A stretch of 64,000 nucleotides of DNA from an uncultured Acetobacterium sp. (GTDB lineage Bacteria > Bacillota > Clostridia > Eubacteriales > Eubacteriaceae), in contig NZ_OY760905.1 in assembly GCF_963664135.1 (NCBI RefSeq), forward strand, positions 1,178,001 through 1,242,000, read 5' to 3'. A program made the translations under genes and the position numbers. Positions 1 to 9,792 of this stretch are shown here, in pieces. Below the pieces are notes generated by a model, which made no database searches, was not told where the DNA came from, and saw only the letters and a program-made list of their open reading frames with translations. Each line of letters begins with the position of its first letter. Position 1 is the first letter of the stretch.

Positions 1-86
1 CAGTTCTAAATCATTTTAAGTTAATTGTTTACACGACGAAATAAGATTGTAAAAATAACGAACCTGAGCGTCACAAAAAACGCTAT

Positions 87-103
87 AGCTCCATTTAATG
101 GAG
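87..103 (-). terminator. Possible terminator hairpin downstream of secG
   Basis: A 7-bp inverted repeat (GCTCCAT/ATGGAGC, 3-nt loop) lies about 70 bp past the secG stop. On the minus strand it is followed by a short spacer and then a run of six T at about 73-78. A second weak stem (AGCGT/ACGCT) overlaps that tract. The spacer between stem and T-run is longer than ideal, so this is only a candidate. Confidence 0.4.
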
Positions 104-171
104 CCATAAACTGTAATTTGATTAGTTCCATCTGTCAGTTTTTAGACCATCCAAATAAATGCCAGAATGTT

Positions 172-399
172 TTATATGAGTGAATAAACAAATGCCGACA
201 ACATAAATAAAATGCCTGAAACTTTTGTTGCTTTTTCTAAGAAGCCTTCAAATCCCTTTGCTTTTTTCTTTCCAAATAAAGATTCAGCACCACCTGCAAT
301 GGCTCCCGACATTCCGGCCACTTTTGCTGGCGATAAAAGTATCGCAGTAATCAGTGAAAAGCTGGAAATAATTAAAATAATCAATAAAGCTGTTTTCAT
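172..399 (-). CDS. secG: SecG, preprotein translocase subunit
   Basis: Small (75 aa) hydrophobic subunit of the SecYEG channel that assists SecA-driven export across the cytoplasmic membrane. Two hydrophobic helices (about residues 3-22 and 55-75) flank a cytoplasmic loop containing GGAESLFGKKKAKG, which is characteristic of SecG. I start at the ATG at 399 because GGAGGTGAT lies just upstream; an in-frame GTG at 408 is buried in that ribosome-binding site. It follows gpmI, as in many Firmicutes, but a terminator and its own promoter separate the two. Confidence 0.9.
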   Translation of the reverse strand: MKTALLIILIISSFSLITAILLSPAKVAGMSGAIAGGAESLFGKKKAKGFEGFLEKATKVSGILFMLSAFVYSLI

Positions 400-431
400 T
401 AGTATCACCTCCGTATATAATCGTGCACGTT

Positions 432-460
432 ATAATATCATAGACAAAAAACATTTTCAA
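432..460 (-). promoter_or_regulatory. Sigma-A type promoter of secG
   Basis: Reading the minus strand, TTGAAA (455-460) and TATTAT (432-437) are separated by 17 bp, about 30 bp before the secG ribosome-binding site. It follows the gpmI terminator directly, so secG is probably transcribed separately from the glycolytic operon. Confidence 0.6.
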
Positions 461-465
461 TCATT

Positions 466-491
466 AAAAAAGTCTCGATCGAGACTTTTTT
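466..491. terminator. Bidirectional terminator between gpmI and secG
   Basis: Perfect 26-bp palindrome: six A, a GTCTCGATCGAGAC core, six T. It forms a stem followed by a U-tract on either strand. It lies 34 bp past the gpmI stop and should end the cggR-gap-pgk-tpiA-gpmI transcript. Confidence 0.85.
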
Positions 492-524
492 AATGTAAAC
501 GGTCACATCTTTTCCATTTTTACT

Positions 525-2060
525 TTATTTTGATTTGATCAGTGTTTTTCCGGTCATTTCTTTGGGTACCGGCAGATCCATCAGGTCGAGCAAGGTCGGT
601 GCCACATCTGCCAATCGCCCATCATCTCTGAGACTGACCTCACCATCACCAATTAGAATACACTTCACTTGATTGGAAGTATGTGCGGTAAATGGCTGAT
701 GGGTTTGATAATCAATCATTTTTTCGGCATTGCCATGATCCGCAGTTAAGATAATCTTGCCACCTTTTGCCAGGATCGCAGTGATGACTTTTTGGGCGCA
801 TTGATCCACAACCTCCACCGCTTTTTCGGCTGCTTCAAAAATGCCAGTGTGACCCACCATATCGGCATTGGCAAAATTAAGCACCATTAATTGATATTTT
901 TCGCTTTCAATGGCGGCCACTGCTTTTTCAGCGACCTCATAAGCACTCATTTCCGGTTGTAAATCATAGGTTGCCACATGGGGTGATGGCACCAATACCC
1001 GGTCTTCCAATGGATATTGTTTTTCCAGCCCGCCATTAAAAAAGTAAGTGACATGGGCATATTTTTCTGTTTCTGCGATTCTAAGTTGAGGAATACCCAG
1101 ATTGCTGAGATATTCACCCAAAGTATTGTCGATGGATTCGGGTTTATAGGCAATCGAAACATTTTCGAAGGATTTATCGTACTGAGTCATGGTGACATAA
1201 TTTAAACCAAGAAAGCCAGTTTTCCGGTTGAATTCCTTAAAAGCAGGATCAATAAACGCTCGGGTTATTTCCCGGGCCCGGTCTGGTCGGAAATTGAAAA
1301 AGATAATCGTATCATTGGACTTGATCCGCTTGTCCTCAACGGTATCAATAATAGTTGGCAGCACAAATTCGTCGGTAATTTTGGCCGCATAGGTTTCTTC
1401 CATCACCTGCACTGCTGATATGGCATGTTGTCCTTCGCCATTGGTCATGGCATCATAGGCTTTTTCGACCCGATCCCAGCGGTTATCCCGATCCATTGCA
1501 TAATAGCGACCCGTAATGGTGGCAATTTTGCCTACACCCAGTTCGGCCATTTTAGCTTCCAGCGATTTGATATGGCCAAGACCGCTGTCCGGCGCAGTAT
1601 CTCGGCCATCCATGAGACAGTGAACATATACACGCTTTAATCCATGTTTTTGGGCCAGGTTCAGTAATGCATAAAGATGGCATTCATGGCTGTGAACACC
1701 GCCATCGGACAATAACCCCATCAGATGCAAGGCACCATCGTTTTGTTTAGCTGAGCGAATGCCGGCCAGAAAGGCAACGTTTTCGAAAAAGTCGCCATCT
1801 TCGATGGATTTGGTAATCCGTGTCAGCTCCTGATAAACGACTCGACCAGCACCAAGATTTAAATGGCCGACTTCTGAATTACCCATCTGACCTTCCGGCA
1901 ATCCAACACCCAGGCCGCTGGCTGTAATAAGGGTATGAGGATAGTTTTGAGATAAGGAATTAAGAAAAGGGCTTTTCGCCTGTTCTACCGCATTGCCCTC
2001 ATGACATTTGGTAAAGCCGTAGCCATCCAGAATAATCAGAGCTGTTAAATTTTTGTTCAT
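525..2060 (-). CDS. gpmI: 2,3-bisphosphoglycerate-independent phosphoglycerate mutase
   Basis: Interconverts 3- and 2-phosphoglycerate in glycolysis/gluconeogenesis with a Mn-dependent phosphoserine mechanism. The 511-aa product matches the usual length. It shows the alkaline-phosphatase-fold metal site LDGYG (Asp12), the phosphoacceptor Ser62 in MGNSEVGH, the DGRDT motif and the C-terminal TADHGNAEKM metal ligands. The frame is open for another 70 codons upstream, but those lie inside a structured repeat. I start at the ATG at 2060 because the protein begins with the family N-terminus and AAGGTG precedes it. Last gene of the gap operon, after tpiA. Confidence 0.96.
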   Translation of the reverse strand: MNKNLTALIILDGYGFTKCHEGNAVEQAKSPFLNSLSQNYPHTLITASGLGVGLPEGQMGNSEVGHLNLGAGRVVYQELTRITKSIEDGDFFENVAFLAGIRSAKQNDGALHLMGLLSDGGVHSHECHLYALLNLAQKHGLKRVYVHCLMDGRDTAPDSGLGHIKSLEAKMAELGVGKIATITGRYYAMDRDNRWDRVEKAYDAMTNGEGQHAISAVQVMEETYAAKITDEFVLPTIIDTVEDKRIKSNDTIIFFNFRPDRAREITRAFIDPAFKEFNRKTGFLGLNYVTMTQYDKSFENVSIAYKPESIDNTLGEYLSNLGIPQLRIAETEKYAHVTYFFNGGLEKQYPLEDRVLVPSPHVATYDLQPEMSAYEVAEKAVAAIESEKYQLMVLNFANADMVGHTGIFEAAEKAVEVVDQCAQKVITAILAKGGKIILTADHGNAEKMIDYQTHQPFTAHTSNQVKCILIGDGEVSLRDDGRLADVAPTLLDLMDLPVPKEMTGKTLIKSK

Positions 2061-2105
2061 TTGATAACACCTTTCGGTCAAATATTTTAATTCGTTGTCA
2101 GAACC

Positions 2106-2291
2106 GTACCGACAATTGTTAATCTGTTGTATGCTACAAGCTCGGACACTTATAAGAAATCCGCTATGCTCCTTTCTTATAAGTCGCGGGCAGTCGCCAA
2201 CTACAAGCAAGCTTGTGATTGGCTCGTTGCCTTCCCGCAGGCTATCGCCGTGTCCGCTTGATGCATACAATATGCGAACAATTGTCGGTAC
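2106..2291. repeat. 186-bp structured intergenic repeat with 15-bp terminal inverted repeats
   Basis: The ends are perfect 15-bp inverted repeats (GTACCGACAATTGTT at 2106-2120 and its complement at 2277-2291). Nested inside are further stems: CGGACAC/GTGTCCG (2143-2149/2250-2256) and a perfect 12-bp stem ACTTATAAGAAA/TTTCTTATAAGT (2148-2159/2173-2184). The unit lies between tpiA and gpmI, and an open frame through it runs into gpmI. It encodes no transposase. A MITE-like or large REP-type element is my inference; copy number in the genome is unknown. Confidence 0.75.
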
Positions 2292-2334
2292 TTACTATCT
2301 TTTTTTCTTATAATTCATGAAAATTAGAATGTAA

Positions 2335-3072
2335 TTAAAACTTCACAATCTCAGAGAAAGTTGGTTTCAGCGAAGCACCCCCAACCAAGGCACCATCGAT
2401 ATTGTCCATGGCCATCAGGTCTTTGATATTTTCAGGGTTGACAGAACCGCCGTATTGAATACGGACTTTTTGGGCAGCATCGCCCCCAAACATTTTGGCG
2501 ATGGTTTGTCGTACCCAACCACAGGCTTCGTTGGCTTCTTCTTTGCTGGCTGTTTTGCCGGTACCAATCGCCCAGATGGGTTCGTAGGCAACGACAACTT
2601 TGGTGATGTCTTCAATCCCTTTCAGCCCAGCTTCCATTTGACCAACTACCTTTGCTTCGGCTTTTCCGCTTTCCCGTTCTTCCAGAGTTTCACCACAACA
2701 GATAATCGGAGTAATTCCTAAGCTCAGCGCTTTGATGGCTTTTTTATTCACCGCTTCGTCGGTTTCGTTAAAATATTCGCGCCGTTCCGAGTGACCAATA
2801 AGCACATATTTTACACCAATGGCCTGTAACATTTCTCCAGATATTTCCCCAGTGTAAGCACCATTTTTTTCAAAATGCATGTTTTGAGCGCCAATGCCAA
2901 CATTCGAGTCTTTAGCCATTTCCACGGCTTTTTGCAAACCCAAATAGGTGGGACAAAAAACCACTTCAGCATCTGCTCCTGCCACTAGTGGCAACAGCGT
3001 ATTCATTAATTTTTCAGTTTCAAAAATATCATTATTCATTTTCCAGTTTCCGGCAATAATTGGTTTTCGCAT
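2335..3072 (-). CDS. tpiA: Triosephosphate isomerase
   Basis: Interconverts dihydroxyacetone phosphate and glyceraldehyde 3-phosphate. The 245-aa TIM barrel shows the family signature residues: the substrate-binding Lys in GNWKMN (Lys11), the electrophile His in IGHSERR, the catalytic Glu in YEPIWAIGTGK, and the phosphate-binding QYGGSV and GALVGGASL loops. It lies 20 bp after pgk and is co-transcribed in the cggR-gap operon. The space to gpmI downstream is enlarged by the structured repeat. Confidence 0.97.
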   Translation of the reverse strand: MRKPIIAGNWKMNNDIFETEKLMNTLLPLVAGADAEVVFCPTYLGLQKAVEMAKDSNVGIGAQNMHFEKNGAYTGEISGEMLQAIGVKYVLIGHSERREYFNETDEAVNKKAIKALSLGITPIICCGETLEERESGKAEAKVVGQMEAGLKGIEDITKVVVAYEPIWAIGTGKTASKEEANEACGWVRQTIAKMFGGDAAQKVRIQYGGSVNPENIKDLMAMDNIDGALVGGASLKPTFSEIVKF

Positions 3073-3092
3073 TGTATTCTCCTTTGATTTGT

Positions 3093-4283
3093 TTATTTGT
3101 CTTGTAAGATTTCAATACCTGGCAGTTTCTTTCCTTCAAGGAATTCCAGTGAAGCGCCGCCACCGGTGGAAATATGGCTCATGCCTTCTTCGTAACCAAG
3201 AATTTTAACCGCTGCCGCCGAGTCGCCGCCGCCGATAATGGTAATCGCATTGGAATCTGACATCGCTTTGGCAACCGCTTCGGTGCCTTTAGCAAAGGCG
3301 GTCATTTCAAACACACCCATGGGACCATTCCAGATCACTGTTCTGGCACTCATAATCGCCTTTGTAAAAGTCGCTGAAGTAACCGGGCCGATGTCCAGTC
3401 CTAATGAATTGGCTGGAATGGCATTAATATCCACAACCACAAATGGGGAATCAGCCGCAAAAGTCTCAGCAGCGACAACATCAACGGGTAACAGCAGGTT
3501 AACGCCTTTAGCCTTGGCTTTGGCAACTAATTCATTAGCCAGCTCCAATTTATCTTCTTCTAGCAGTGATTTTCCAATTTCATAGCCCTGCGCTTTTAAG
3601 AAGGTAAAGGCCATTCCGCCGCCAATAATGAGGGTATCTACTTTTTCTAACAAATTATTGATGACCCCAATCTTGTCAGAAACCTTTGACCCGCCAAGGA
3701 TGGCAACAAATGGGCGTTCGGGATTTTCTAGAGCTTTTCCCATAAAATCCAACTCTTTTTGAATCAGGAATCCCGAAACACCGGGTAGGATCTCGGCAAT
3801 CCCAACGGTTGATGCATGGGCACGGTGGGCCGTTCCAAAAGCGTCATTAACAAATACATCCCCCAGATCTGCCAATTCCCTGGCAAACCGCTGGTCATTT
3901 TTCTCTTCTTCCGCTCTGAACCGGGTATTCTGAAGCAGTAACACTTCTCCTGGTTTTAATCCTGCAGCAGCCGCCACCGTCACTGATCCGGTGACAGCGC
4001 CGTCATCATTAAAGATCACTTCTTTTTTGAGTAATTCAGATAGTTTTTTTGCAACTGGTGCCAATGAATATTTGGGATTTGGCTGATTCTTTGGTCGACC
4101 CATATGCGACATCAGTATTAGCGATGCCCCCTGATCTAAAATATAGTTAATTGTTGGCAACGCTGCAGTAATTCGGGTTTCATCGGTAATCATGCCATTT
4201 TCATCCAATGGCACATTGAAGTCAGCCCGCATCAGGACTTTTTTGCCCTTCAACTCAATATCGGATACTGTTTTTTTACTCAT
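3093..4283 (-). CDS. pgk: Phosphoglycerate kinase
   Basis: Transfers the acyl phosphate of 1,3-bisphosphoglycerate to ADP, the first ATP-yielding step of lower glycolysis. The 396-aa protein has the N-terminal substrate domain with [10 protein letters not shown] and SHMGRPK, the hinge and nucleotide domain with [14 protein letters not shown], and the C-terminal GGGDSAAAV phosphate loop. Length is normal and there is no TIM fusion. It is separated from gap by 123 bp that contain a strong hairpin. Confidence 0.97.
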   Translation of the reverse strand: MSKKTVSDIELKGKKVLMRADFNVPLDENGMITDETRITAALPTINYILDQGASLILMSHMGRPKNQPNPKYSLAPVAKKLSELLKKEVIFNDDGAVTGSVTVAAAAGLKPGEVLLLQNTRFRAEEEKNDQRFARELADLGDVFVNDAFGTAHRAHASTVGIAEILPGVSGFLIQKELDFMGKALENPERPFVAILGGSKVSDKIGVINNLLEKVDTLIIGGGMAFTFLKAQGYEIGKSLLEEDKLELANELVAKAKAKGVNLLLPVDVVAAETFAADSPFVVVDINAIPANSLGLDIGPVTSATFTKAIMSARTVIWNGPMGVFEMTAFAKGTEAVAKAMSDSNAITIIGGGDSAAAVKILGYEEGMSHISTGGGASLEFLEGKKLPGIEILQDK

Positions 4284-4322
4284 GTTTTATCCTCTCGGTT
4301 TATAATTTTCGTTATAAACAAT

Positions 4323-4360
4323 TTCAGAAGCCTCGCATTTTTTATGCGAAAGCTTCTGAA
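4323..4360 (-). promoter_or_regulatory. Strong intercistronic hairpin between gap and pgk
   Basis: A 9-bp perfect outer stem (TTCAGAAGC 4323-4331 with GCTTCTGAA 4352-4360) encloses a 5-bp inner stem (CGCAT/ATGCG). It begins 46 bp past the gap stop. No T-run follows on the minus strand, so it is more likely an mRNA 3'-end stabiliser or processing site than a terminator. Confidence 0.65.
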
Positions 4361-4406
4361 AAGTTTTGTGTTTACTATTAATTTTTATTTGATCTTAAAA
4401 TGTTTG

Positions 4407-6528
<2,122 letters not shown>

Positions 6529-6558
6529 AGAATCACCCTTCTTTCGGACGTGCTCACT

Positions 6559-6609
6559 TTTGTCCCAGTGGGACAAATTTATTATACTCCATTTTAAAAT
6601 TAAAAACAA
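6559..6609 (-). promoter_or_regulatory. cggR-gap operon promoter with palindromic operator
   Basis: On the minus strand: -35 TTGTTT (6604-6609), 17-bp spacer, -10 TATAAT (6581-6586), then 3 bp later the perfect 19-bp palindrome TTTGTCCCACTGGGACAAA (6559-6577), which would cover the transcription start. The GGGAC/TGTCC half-sites resemble those described for CggR operators. Placement in front of cggR makes autoregulation the natural reading. Confidence 0.8.
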
Positions 6610-6701
6610 GTTAAAAAGACCAAATCGATAAGAAAATCGCAAAATCATATTTTTATTGGGTTTTGAGCGCATTTGCCAGTCTTTAGTCATGGTCTTGAGG
6701 T

Positions 6702-8153
6702 CTATCGATACTCTTTTCGCTTGGAAGATGGTTGGATCAAAAGTGCTTCCCGATATTTGGCAACGGTCCGCCTGGCTACATCCAGCTTTTTTTCCTGGAG
6801 CAATTCAGAAATTTTTTGGTCACTTAACGGCTTTTTCTTATCTTCCTGCTCAATCAACTCCTGAATGTATCGCTTGATGGCATCGGAAGATCGGTCTTCT
6901 TCTCCCTGGGCATATCCGCGTTTAAAGAAAAACTTCAGCGCAAAGGTCCCCTTGGGGGTTTGAATATATTTTCCCCGAATCGCCCGACTTACGGTGGATT
7001 CATGAACATCGATCATTTCGGCAATTGCTTTAAGCGTCAGTGGCCGCAAATCGGCAACCCCTTCAAAAAAGAAGCTCTTTTGAGATTCGGCTACAGCCAT
7101 AATTACCTTTTTAATCGTATCTCGCCGCTGTTCGATGCTTTTGATCAGAAAAGCCGCACCATCCAGCTTTTTTTCCAGATAAACTCGGGTTTCCTCATTT
7201 TTATCCGAGTTTTTTAATAAGCCCTTATAATAGTTATTGATTCGCAGTCGCGGTGCTGAAACATCATTGACCTTCACCACCAGTTCATCATTGACAATTT
7301 CGATACTACCATCAGGAATAACGTAAGAAACCCGCTCTGAACAGGAAAACTCCCGGCCAGGTTTTGGTTCCAGGGTTTTGACAACTTCTTTGAACTCATA
7401 GACCTCCTCAACCGACAGCCCGGTGGCCTGAGCGATACGCTTAAATTGGTTGTCCGCCAAATCAATCAGGTGGTTTTTGGCAATTTCCATATATACCTCA
7501 TCATCATGATACCCCATCTGATGCAGTTGAATCAGTAAACACTCTGCAATGCTTCTACACCCAACCCCACTGGGATCAAATCTCTGGATAATTTCAATCA
7601 TCTGGTTGATCTGTTCTTCTGTAACAGCCAGAATATCCTTAATATAGTCAAGATCAATAATCAGATAACCATTATCATCAATACAGTCAATTAAATATTC
7701 GCCAATCAGTTTTTCTGAATCACTTAGATTTTTTTCAAGCATATTGAATTGAAAATGCAGATATTCGTTGAGCGTTTTCTCTTGAGAAGTGAATTTCTCA
7801 AAACCATACTCATCATCCGAATCAGGAGTTGATTGAATCTGGCCGCGATAATCGGCGTTTTCCATGCTATGGAAGTATTCGTCCCATTGAATCTCATCTT
7901 TAGGCGGCAACTCCGGAACCGATTCTTCTTGAACCAATTCCCCTTTGATGGGACCCACGTCCTCATTAAGCGGCACCAGATCTTTGATGGAGACCTCGTT
8001 AAATTCCAGGACAGGATTTTCCATAATTTCAGTTTCAATCAGACTATTCAATTCCATTGCCGTCAACTGCAGAATTTCAATGGATTGTCGCATCTCTTGA
8101 GTCATGATCAATTTTTGGGTTTGTGACATATTTAAATCAAATTTGATATTCAT
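6702..8153 (-). CDS. rpoN: RNA polymerase sigma-54 factor
   Basis: Sigma-54, which directs polymerase to -24/-12 promoters and needs AAA+ activators. The 483-aa protein has the Q-rich N-terminal activator-response region (QTQKLIMTQEMRQSIEILQLT), an acidic linker, the core-binding domain with FDPSGVGCRSIAECLLIQL, a helix-turn-helix near residues 365-395 (ADLRPLTLKAIAEMIDVHES and what follows), and the C-terminal RpoN box ARRTVAKYRE. It lies between trxB and cggR, after the trxB terminator. No sigma-54 activator gene is in the window. Confidence 0.96.
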   Translation of the reverse strand: MNIKFDLNMSQTQKLIMTQEMRQSIEILQLTAMELNSLIETEIMENPVLEFNEVSIKDLVPLNEDVGPIKGELVQEESVPELPPKDEIQWDEYFHSMENADYRGQIQSTPDSDDEYGFEKFTSQEKTLNEYLHFQFNMLEKNLSDSEKLIGEYLIDCIDDNGYLIIDLDYIKDILAVTEEQINQMIEIIQRFDPSGVGCRSIAECLLIQLHQMGYHDDEVYMEIAKNHLIDLADNQFKRIAQATGLSVEEVYEFKEVVKTLEPKPGREFSCSERVSYVIPDGSIEIVNDELVVKVNDVSAPRLRINNYYKGLLKNSDKNEETRVYLEKKLDGAAFLIKSIEQRRDTIKKVIMAVAESQKSFFFEGVADLRPLTLKAIAEMIDVHESTVSRAIRGKYIQTPKGTFALKFFFKRGYAQGEEDRSSDAIKRYIQELIEQEDKKKPLSDQKISELLQEKKLDVARRTVAKYREALLIQPSSKRKEYR

Positions 8154-8185
8154 TTCTACACCCGATTTGTTATATAATTTTTCAA

Positions 8186-8211
8186 TAAAAAAAGACTAAC
8201 TTTCGTTAGTC
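8186..8211 (-). terminator. Rho-independent terminator of trxB
   Basis: Perfect 7-bp stem GACTAAC/GTTAGTC (8194-8200/8205-8211) with a 4-nt loop, followed on the minus strand by an eight-base T-run. It lies 17 bp past the trxB stop and separates trxB from rpoN. Confidence 0.9.
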
Positions 8212-8227
8212 CTAATCATATCATAAT

Positions 8228-9148
8228 CTACTTAAGTTCTTCAATGAATTTAATGACATTAACCGCCGCAATTGCCCCATCGGCTGTTGCTGTGACAACC
8301 TGCCTTAATGATTTTCGTCTGACATCACCGGCTGCAAAAATTCCCGGCACATTCGTGCGCATTTCATCATCGGTGATCAGATAATCTCTGGCGTCCCGCT
8401 CCAAATGACCCACAAAGGCTTCTGAATTCGGTTTTTGTCCGACAAAAACGAAAACGCCATCAATGGGCACTTCTGCAAGCTCACCAGTTACCACATTTTT
8501 GACCGTAATCGCTTCGACCAACCCATTTCCCTTGATTTCTTCAATCACCGAGCTTAACATCATCGAGATTTTTTCATTTTCCTGGATGCGATGCTGCAGA
8601 ATCTTAGCACCCCGCAATTCATCCCGGCGGTGGATAATAATAATTTCTTTAGCGAATTTCGTTAAGTACAGAGCTTCTTCCAAGGCCGTATCGCCACCGC
8701 CGATGACGGCGACCTTAAGTCCTTTGAAAAAGTTGGCGTCGCAGGTAGCACAGTAAGAGACACCCATACCACGTAATTCTTTTTCGCCCTTGCAACCAAT
8801 CAATTTGGGTTCAGCACCAGTTGCCATAATAATGGTCTGGGTTTCCAAACTACCAGCATCCGTTTCGACAATAAAACCGTTTTCAGTCTTTTGCGAGGAT
8901 CGATAGGCTTTGGTGGCAAACTCTACCCCAAACTCTTCACATTGCTGCCGCATCCGTTCGGTCAGACCTGGTCCGTTGCTGTTTGGAGGCGCACCCGGAT
9001 AATTTTCAATCTCCCAGCTGGTGGCAATCTGCCCACCAATACCACCTTTTTCAATAATAAGCACTTTAAGTGCCCCCCGGGCAGCATAGATCCCAGCAGC
9101 CAAACCGGCGGGCCCGGCACCAACTATAATTGTATCATACATCTTCAT
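8228..9148 (-). CDS. trxB: Thioredoxin-disulfide reductase
   Basis: FAD enzyme that reduces thioredoxin with NADPH (or ferredoxin in some anaerobes). The 306-aa length is typical. It shows the FAD motif GAGPAGLAAG, the redox-active CATC pair, the nucleotide-binding GGGDTALEEA and the C-terminal GIFAAGDVR FAD motif. It is preceded by about 190 bp of structured non-coding DNA after fliJ, and no partner thioredoxin gene is adjacent. The N-terminal MKM offers two nearby ATG starts; the first is used here. Confidence 0.92.
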   Translation of the reverse strand: MKMYDTIIVGAGPAGLAAGIYAARGALKVLIIEKGGIGGQIATSWEIENYPGAPPNSNGPGLTERMRQQCEEFGVEFATKAYRSSQKTENGFIVETDAGSLETQTIIMATGAEPKLIGCKGEKELRGMGVSYCATCDANFFKGLKVAVIGGGDTALEEALYLTKFAKEIIIIHRRDELRGAKILQHRIQENEKISMMLSSVIEEIKGNGLVEAITVKNVVTGELAEVPIDGVFVFVGQKPNSEAFVGHLERDARDYLITDDEMRTNVPGIFAAGDVRRKSLRQVVTATADGAIAAVNVIKFIEELK

Positions 9149-9342
9149 AACACCTCTTTCACAATATTTAGCATCCTAACTACTAAGGCATCTACATAAA
9201 TTAAAACATCGAACAACGATTGCTTTACTGTCAGTTTCACAAACAGTTTTGTAACGTGTAGGCGAACAGTCGATAGACTGTACGACGTACAGTGTAAAAA
9301 TTCGCGAAGGCAGTCAGCAATTACCTAGACCTAAGGTATTCA
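9149..9342. other. Structured intergenic region between fliJ and trxB
   Basis: No gene seen. Stems include ACAGTC/GACTGT around a 4-nt loop (about 9254-9269), an overlapping CTGTAC/GTACAG, and an enclosing GCGAA/TTCGC pair. A stretch near 9311-9328 (GGCAGTC..CAA.TAC) resembles part of the repeat at 2106-2291, hinting at a decayed relative. The trxB promoter should lie at the low-coordinate end. Confidence 0.5.
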
Positions 9343-9792
9343 TCAAGAATCACCATTTATAATTTTACTGGTGGAAATAAATTCTTCCATCTCTTTTTCG
9401 TTTTCTTTGAGGACTTCTTTTTTATACTCATCATATCGATTTTCTTTGACAATTTCCAGTGAACGAGCTTCAAGTTTTAAGTTCTTGACCACTTCAATCT
9501 GAATATCTATTTTTTCAGTGATTTCGTCAATTCTTTTTTCCACAATTTTAATTTGCTCTTTTAAGAAAGACATATAGTGAATATAAACCTGACAGGCCAT
9601 CGGCGTAATGGAATTTGCCATATCTCGTTCGTAGTTTTTCTGGCATTTTTCCTGCTGGTCTTCTAAATCCAGCTGCTTATCCATTTCTTCGCTTAACTGC
9701 CGGGTGAGCCCACCTAAGATCATCATTTCATTTTCTAAATTCTGATCTTTGTAGGAAAGTAGTTTTCCTAAATGAAACTGGAACTTTTTCAT
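9343..9792 (-). CDS. fliJ: FliJ, flagellar export chaperone/stalk
   Basis: Soluble coiled-coil stalk of the flagellar type III export ATPase, linking the FliI hexamer to FlhA. The 149-aa protein starts MKKFQFHLGKLLSYKDQ, the usual FliJ opening, and is otherwise highly charged helical coiled coil without membrane segments. Its start overlaps the fliI stop by 4 bp (ATGA), indicating translational coupling. It is the last gene of the flgB-fliJ operon; the fliK, flgD and flgE genes that often follow are absent. Confidence 0.85.
   Translation of the reverse strand: MKKFQFHLGKLLSYKDQNLENEMMILGGLTRQLSEEMDKQLDLEDQQEKCQKNYERDMANSITPMACQVYIHYMSFLKEQIKIVEKRIDEITEKIDIQIEVVKNLKLEARSLEIVKENRYDEYKKEVLKENEKEMEEFISTSKIINGDS

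Noticed and set aside
212..493. Plus-strand frame opposite secG
   Set aside because: Antisense to a clear SecG gene and runs into a terminator palindrome.
2061..2270. N-terminal extension of gpmI by about 70 codons
   Set aside because: The extension runs through the structured repeat, has no family similarity and no RBS; the downstream ATG has both.
2095..2313. Plus-strand frame through the same repeat
   Set aside because: It is the complement of an inverted-repeat element, with no RBS or recognisable protein.
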